This document shows positions 60,514 to 64,000 of a stretch of 64,000 nt of DNA, piece by piece (the first letter of the stretch is position 1; each line of letters opens with the position of its first letter). This stretch comes from Streptomyces zingiberis. Lineage in GTDB: Bacteria > Actinomycetota > Actinomycetes > Streptomycetales > Streptomycetaceae. The notes under the pieces are model-generated. The model was not told the origin of the DNA and did no database searches. It saw only the letters and a list, made by a program, of their open reading frames with translations. The translations under genes were made by a program, and so were the position numbers. Location of the stretch: assembly GCF_012034935.1 (NCBI RefSeq), contig NZ_JAATEN010000003.1:124001-188000 (forward strand). The letters are read 5' to 3'.

Positions 60514-62379
60514 CTGCCGCTCCGTGAGTCCGTGCTCCCGGGCGATCGGGTTCCACAGGGAGGCCGCCTTCTTCTTCGCGGCGGTGGCCTGTCCGCTGGC
60601 CTCGTTGCCCCGGGCCGTGTGCTTGCCCGCCTTGGCCTTGCCCTTGCCCCCCTTGCAGCCGCCCTTGCCCTCGGCCATCTGGTCGGCCCAGGCCGCGTAG
60701 TGGTCGTCCGCCTCGGCGGAAGCCTCCCAGGCCGTGGTGAGCGAGGAGGTCAGCGCGGCGTGCTGCGGGAGCTTGTCGACGGAGATCTCGCCGAGCCGGG
60801 TGACGAGGCTGTTCCGCTGCTCGGCGGCGTCCCGGAGGTCGGTGGCGGCCTGCTCCAGGTTCTTGCAGGCGCCGATGTCACGCACGGCGCGGATGACCGC
60901 GTCCCGGCTGTCGTTGCTGTCGGCGAGGAGCGCGTCCAGCGCCTCGGCCTGTTCCTTCACGGGGTCCACGGCCGGGGAGGGAGGAGCGCCGTCCGACTCG
61001 CTCGCGGCGACCGGCTGCTTGCGGCCGTCGCCGGAGTCGTCACCGCCCCCGCTGAGCGCGGCGCCCGCCGCGAGCCCCGCCACCACGCAGCCGCCGATGA
61101 CCAGGCCGGCGAGGGCCGCGGGGGACAGCGAGCGCTTGCGCTCCGCGTTCCGCCGGGCGGCCCGTCCCCCCGGCTCGCCCGGGCCGTGCGGCTCGGGGTG
61201 CCGGGACCGCGGTCCCCGCGGCCCCTGCGGCCCCTGCGCCGAAGGCGGGGGCGGGGGCGGGGGCTGCGTCCGCTCGTCGATGCGCGGGAGCTGCCGTGTC
61301 GCGTCAGGAGCGGCAGGGGCGCCGGGGGCACCGGAAGCGCCGTCCGGGTCGGCGGCGCGGGTGTCGCGGAACAGCCCGTCGAACTCGGCGGGCGGCTGCC
61401 GGTCGCCGGGCGTCCCGGCCCGGATGCCGTACGGGGCGGCCGTGGGCGGCGGCGGGACGGGCGGGGCGGCGGGCGGCTCCGGCTCGGCGGCCGGTATGCG
61501 TGCGATGTACTGGGTCGCCTGCTCGTCCCGGGAGTTCTCCGGCGGCAGCGGACCGCCGCCGGCCCGGTGCCCCTGGCGGCCGAGCACGGTGGTGGCCTCG
61601 GCGGGGTTCTCCCCCGGGGGTGTCGGGCCGGGCTGCGGCGGGAGGAACTGCGTGGCGTCCGCGTCCGGACCGGAGGGCGCCGGGGCGGTCGGGGGCAGCA
61701 GCTGCGTCTCGTCGGCGGCACCGGGCATCGGCCCGGCGGCGGGCGGCAGGGGCCCGGCCGGGGGCAGGGGGCCCGCGCCCGGCGGGTCCTGGCGGCCGTA
61801 GGCCGGGCCGGCCGTGGGAGAGGGGTGACCGGCGTGCGCGGCCCGGCCTGCCTGGTGGCCGTGCGCCCCGTGGGAGCCGTATCCCGCGTGGGCGCCGTCC
61901 TGGGGGTACGGGGGCTGCGGCGCGGGCTGCCCGTACGCCCCCTGGGGCTCGTACGACCCGTAGGAGCCGTGCGTCTCCGGGTTCCCGGCGTGCGTCCCGG
62001 CGTGCCTCCCGCCCCCGGCCGGCGCGGCGCCCTCCTGGCCGTACGAGGGCGCCGGGAGCGACCGGTGCGGCTCGTGCCGTCCGTGGTCCGCGGAGCCGGC
62101 CCCCGGGAGGCCGGGGGGCGAGGGGTAGGCGGAGTACGGGGCGGGGGGCTCCCCGCCGGGGGTTCCGTAGGGTTCCGGCCGCGGCGCCCGGTCGCCGTAG
62201 CCCTGGGGGGCGGCGGGCGGCTCCGGGGGCGCGCCCGGCCCCCAGGACGGTCCCCAGCGCTGTCCGGCGGGCTCCTCGGGCTCCGGCTCGGGGATGAACG
62301 GTTCACCGCCGTCCGCCGGCAGCACGATGCCCTCGTAGGCACGGCGTGGCGGCTCGCTGCCCTGTCCGCTCTGCGACAC
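60499..62379 (-). CDS. Pro-rich single-pass membrane protein with repeated TQ motifs
   Basis: A 626-residue protein. Residues 1-425 are disordered, cytoplasmic by topology, and rich in Pro, Gly, Tyr and His. The region contains a recurring motif: DETQLLPP, DATQFLPP, EATTVLG, EQATQYIARI, DATRQLPRI. One transmembrane helix (LAGLVIGGCVVAGLAAGAAL) lies near 430-450, then a helical extracellular domain of about 170 residues with Cys residues (DIGACKNLEQAATDLRDAAEQR) and a Lys/Gly-rich segment. Phosphothreonine/FHA-type signalling is plausible for [DE]-x-T-Q motifs; the kinases in this window are candidates only. Function unknown. Confidence 0.85.
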   Translation of the reverse strand: MSQSGQGSEPPRRAYEGIVLPADGGEPFIPEPEPEEPAGQRWGPSWGPGAPPEPPAAPQGYGDRAPRPEPYGTPGGEPPAPYSAYPSPPGLPGAGSADHGRHEPHRSLPAPSYGQEGAAPAGGGRHAGTHAGNPETHGSYGSYEPQGAYGQPAPQPPYPQDGAHAGYGSHGAHGHQAGRAAHAGHPSPTAGPAYGRQDPPGAGPLPPAGPLPPAAGPMPGAADETQLLPPTAPAPSGPDADATQFLPPQPGPTPPGENPAEATTVLGRQGHRAGGGPLPPENSRDEQATQYIARIPAAEPEPPAAPPVPPPPTAAPYGIRAGTPGDRQPPAEFDGLFRDTRAADPDGASGAPGAPAAPDATRQLPRIDERTQPPPPPPPSAQGPQGPRGPRSRHPEPHGPGEPGGRAARRNAERKRSLSPAALAGLVIGGCVVAGLAAGAALSGGGDDSGDGRKQPVAASESDGAPPSPAVDPVKEQAEALDALLADSNDSRDAVIRAVRDIGACKNLEQAATDLRDAAEQRNSLVTRLGEISVDKLPQHAALTSSLTTAWEASAEADDHYAAWADQMAEGKGGCKGGKGKAKAGKHTARGNEASGQATAAKKKAASLWNPIAREHGLTERQYIQL

Positions 62380-62516
62380 CAGGACTCCTTGGCTGTGCGG
62401 GGACTGACGGTATCTCCGTGCACGCTACCCGTTCGCCGCGGACCTCTGCCAAGTGCCTGGTCACAGCCGGGGTCCGGGGCCGCGGCGGGCGGCCCGCGGA
62501 CCCCGGCCGGCCCCGC

Positions 62517-64000
62517 TCACGCCACCAGCGGCTCCGCCGCCCGCTCACCGAACTCCCGGACCACCGGCTCGTCCCCGAACGGCTTGAGCCGCTGCTGGAG
62601 GTCCTCCAGATACTCCATGCAGCGGCCCGAGCGGAGGCCGCCGAGCAGGTCCAGCGCACGGGTCCCCGAGTCGCACGCCTGCTCGATCTCGCGGGCCTGG
62701 GTCTGGGCGGCGGCGAGCAGTAGCAGCCCGATCGCCCGGCGCCGTACCCGGCTCCCCGGGTGCCCGGCGAGCGCCTCCTCGGCGCGGCGCCGTGCGGGGT
62801 CGGCCTCACCGAGGTCGCGGTGGCCGTGGGCCAGCTCGTCGGCGAGATAGGCGGCGTCGAAGTGGGCGATCCAGGCGGGGTCGTCACCGCCGCCCGTCCC
62901 GTTGCCCGTCCCGCCGGGCGTCCCGGCCACCGCCGGAGCCCCGGCCGTCTCCGCCGTCCCGGCCGTCCCTTCCGCGCCCGCCGGCCCGGCCCCGGCGCCC
63001 GCGGTGGTCCCGCCGGATCCGGGCCGCCCCGGGGCACCGGCCCGTTCCAGGGCTGCGAGCGCGCGCCCCGCCACGGTCTGGAAGGCCGCGGCGTCGCCCA
63101 TCAGCGCGTGCCCGCGCGCCTCCGCCGCCAGGAACATCGCCTCGGCACGCGGGGTGACATGGCCGCGCGCGCCTTCCTGCGCGGCGCGCGCCAGCTGGGC
63201 GATCTCGCGCGGGTTGCCGAGCGAGGCGGCGAGATGACTCATCCCGGCGGCCAGGACGTACCCGCCGAAGCCGCGGTCCCCGGCGGCCTGCGCGAGCCGC
63301 AGCGCCTGGATGTAGTAGCGCTGCGCCAGGCCGGGCTGACCGGTGTCCACCGCCATGTAGCCCGCCAGTTCGGTGAGGCGCGCCACGGCGGCGAACAGCT
63401 CCCGCCCCACCGCCTCCCGGTAGGACCCGCCGAGCAGGCCGGAGACCACGCTGTTGAGGTAGTGCACGACGACCGGGCGGACGTGCCCGCTGCCGTACCG
63501 GTGGTCCAGCTCGGTCAGGGCGGCCGTCATGTCGCGGACCGCCTGGACGTCCGTCCGTCCGACCCGGGCCCCGCCGGAGCGGGCGACCTGCGGGTCGGGG
63601 CCGGTGATGAGCCAGTCGCGGCTGGGCTCGACGAGGGCCGAGGAGGCGACGGTGGAGCCGGACAGGAAGTCGCGGCGGCCAACGTCGCTCCGCCACAACT
63701 CGCAGACCTGCTCGATCGCGCCGGGCACCGTCGGGGAGAACTGGAGCCCCACCCCGGAGGCGAGGTTCTTGCCGTCGGCCATGCCGATCTCGTCGATCGT
63801 GACGGTCCGGCCGAGCTTGCGGCCGAGCGCCTCGGCGATGACAGCGGGCGCGCGCCCCCGGGGCTGCTGGCCGCGGAGCCAGCGGGCGACGGAGGTCTTG
63901 TCGTAGCGGAGGTCGAGACCGTGCTCCGCGCCGCAGAGGTTGACCCGGCGGGCGAGCCCGGCGTTGGAGCAGCCGGCCTCCTGTATCAGCGACCCCAGTC
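62517..64000 (-). CDS. NsdA-like transcriptional regulator, 5' partial
   Basis: The frame is open to the window edge, so the N-terminus is missing. At the visible N-terminal side: LIQEAGCSNAGLARRVNLCG, then DKTSVARWLRGQQPRGRAPAVIAEALGRKLGR, a helix-turn-helix-like region. Next come LWRSDVGRRDFLSGSTVASSALVEP and a TPR-like helical body (VRPVVVHYLNSVVSGLLGGS, AGYMAVDTGQPGLAQRYYIQALRLA). An Ala/Gly/Pro insertion (about 75 residues after ALAALERAG) interrupts it. It resembles the NsdA/NsdB family of Streptomyces proteins that repress antibiotic production and sporulation. Paralogues exist, so no symbol is given. Confidence 0.7.
   Translation of the reverse strand, partial: LGSLIQEAGCSNAGLARRVNLCGAEHGLDLRYDKTSVARWLRGQQPRGRAPAVIAEALGRKLGRTVTIDEIGMADGKNLASGVGLQFSPTVPGAIEQVCELWRSDVGRRDFLSGSTVASSALVEPSRDWLITGPDPQVARSGGARVGRTDVQAVRDMTAALTELDHRYGSGHVRPVVVHYLNSVVSGLLGGSYREAVGRELFAAVARLTELAGYMAVDTGQPGLAQRYYIQALRLAQAAGDRGFGGYVLAAGMSHLAASLGNPREIAQLARAAQEGARGHVTPRAEAMFLAAEARGHALMGDAAAFQTVAGRALAALERAGAPGRPGSGGTTAGAGAGPAGAEGTAGTAETAGAPAVAGTPGGTGNGTGGGDDPAWIAHFDAAYLADELAHGHRDLGEADPARRRAEEALAGHPGSRVRRRAIGLLLLAAAQTQAREIEQACDSGTRALDLLGGLRSGRCMEYLEDLQQRLKPFGDEPVVREFGERAAEPLVA

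Noticed and set aside
1..64000. tRNA, rRNA, IS elements, prophage or integration sites
   Set aside because: No T-loop-like motifs in plausible context, no transposase or integrase motifs, and no att-like repeats were seen on either strand by eye.

Overview
The window is chromosomal DNA of a high-GC actinomycete, almost certainly a Streptomyces. The reasons are the very high G+C with G/C-ending codons, many GTG starts, an afsR-afsS-afsK locus, XRE (DUF5753) regulators paired with DUF397 proteins, several RsbW-like kinases and STAS/ECF proteins, and a fused FO synthase. From memory the gene order resembles the S. coelicolor region around SCO4402-SCO4441, but this was not checked. I see no tRNA, rRNA, CRISPR array, insertion sequence or prophage.

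Layout. 0-12.5 kb: a partial aminoglycoside-phosphotransferase-like gene, two TetR regulators, a CPBP protease, a MerR regulator with a classical spacer operator, two GNAT acetyltransferases, a membrane Ser/Thr kinase, a glyoxalase-like protein, a histidine phosphatase, and a GT39-type glycosyltransferase translationally coupled to a 39-residue membrane peptide. 12.6-14.7 kb: an RsbW-like kinase divergent from an XRE-DUF397 pair, followed by a second DUF397 gene broken by a frameshift. 15-28 kb: a HelD-type RNA polymerase motor ATPase, a cytoplasmic lipase-like hydrolase, a D,D-carboxypeptidase with a roughly 720-residue disordered N-terminus, a GPP34 protein, a second XRE/DUF397 set and an ADP-ribosylglycohydrolase. 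28.5-38 kb: a large LuxR regulator, a secreted SRPBCC protein, FO synthase (F420 biosynthesis), a decayed CehA/McbA-type gene, a DoxX-like protein with a histone-H1-like tail, and a methyltransferase.

38.5-46.4 kb is the AfsR regulatory locus. It contains afsR (SARP-NB-ARC-TPR activator), afsS (56 residues with three 13-residue repeats) and afsK (Ser/Thr kinase with a PQQ-type propeller). By established knowledge AfsK phosphorylates AfsR, and AfsR activates afsS to switch on secondary metabolism. The window shows an AfsR-type direct repeat before afsS, a 15-bp perfect hairpin in the afsS leader, a helically phased 10-bp repeat before afsR, and an easily missed 49-codon secreted peptide gene after afsS whose mature part shares the AfsS D-D-H-x-x-G-G motif.

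46.8-64 kb: a VOC protein divergent from a TetR regulator, a flavoprotein, an ECF sigma factor with a membrane partner, an RsbW-like kinase, an EF-hand protein, a STAS antagonist divergent from an ECF sigma factor with its zinc-finger anti-sigma factor, purU, a conserved hypothetical, a lipoprotein binding protein, a Pro-rich membrane protein with TQ motifs, and a partial NsdA-like regulator.

A pattern across the whole window is short tandem repeats (8-17 bp units, most often 14 bp, about three copies) lying on or just after stop codons. In several cases they place TGA in all three reading frames.
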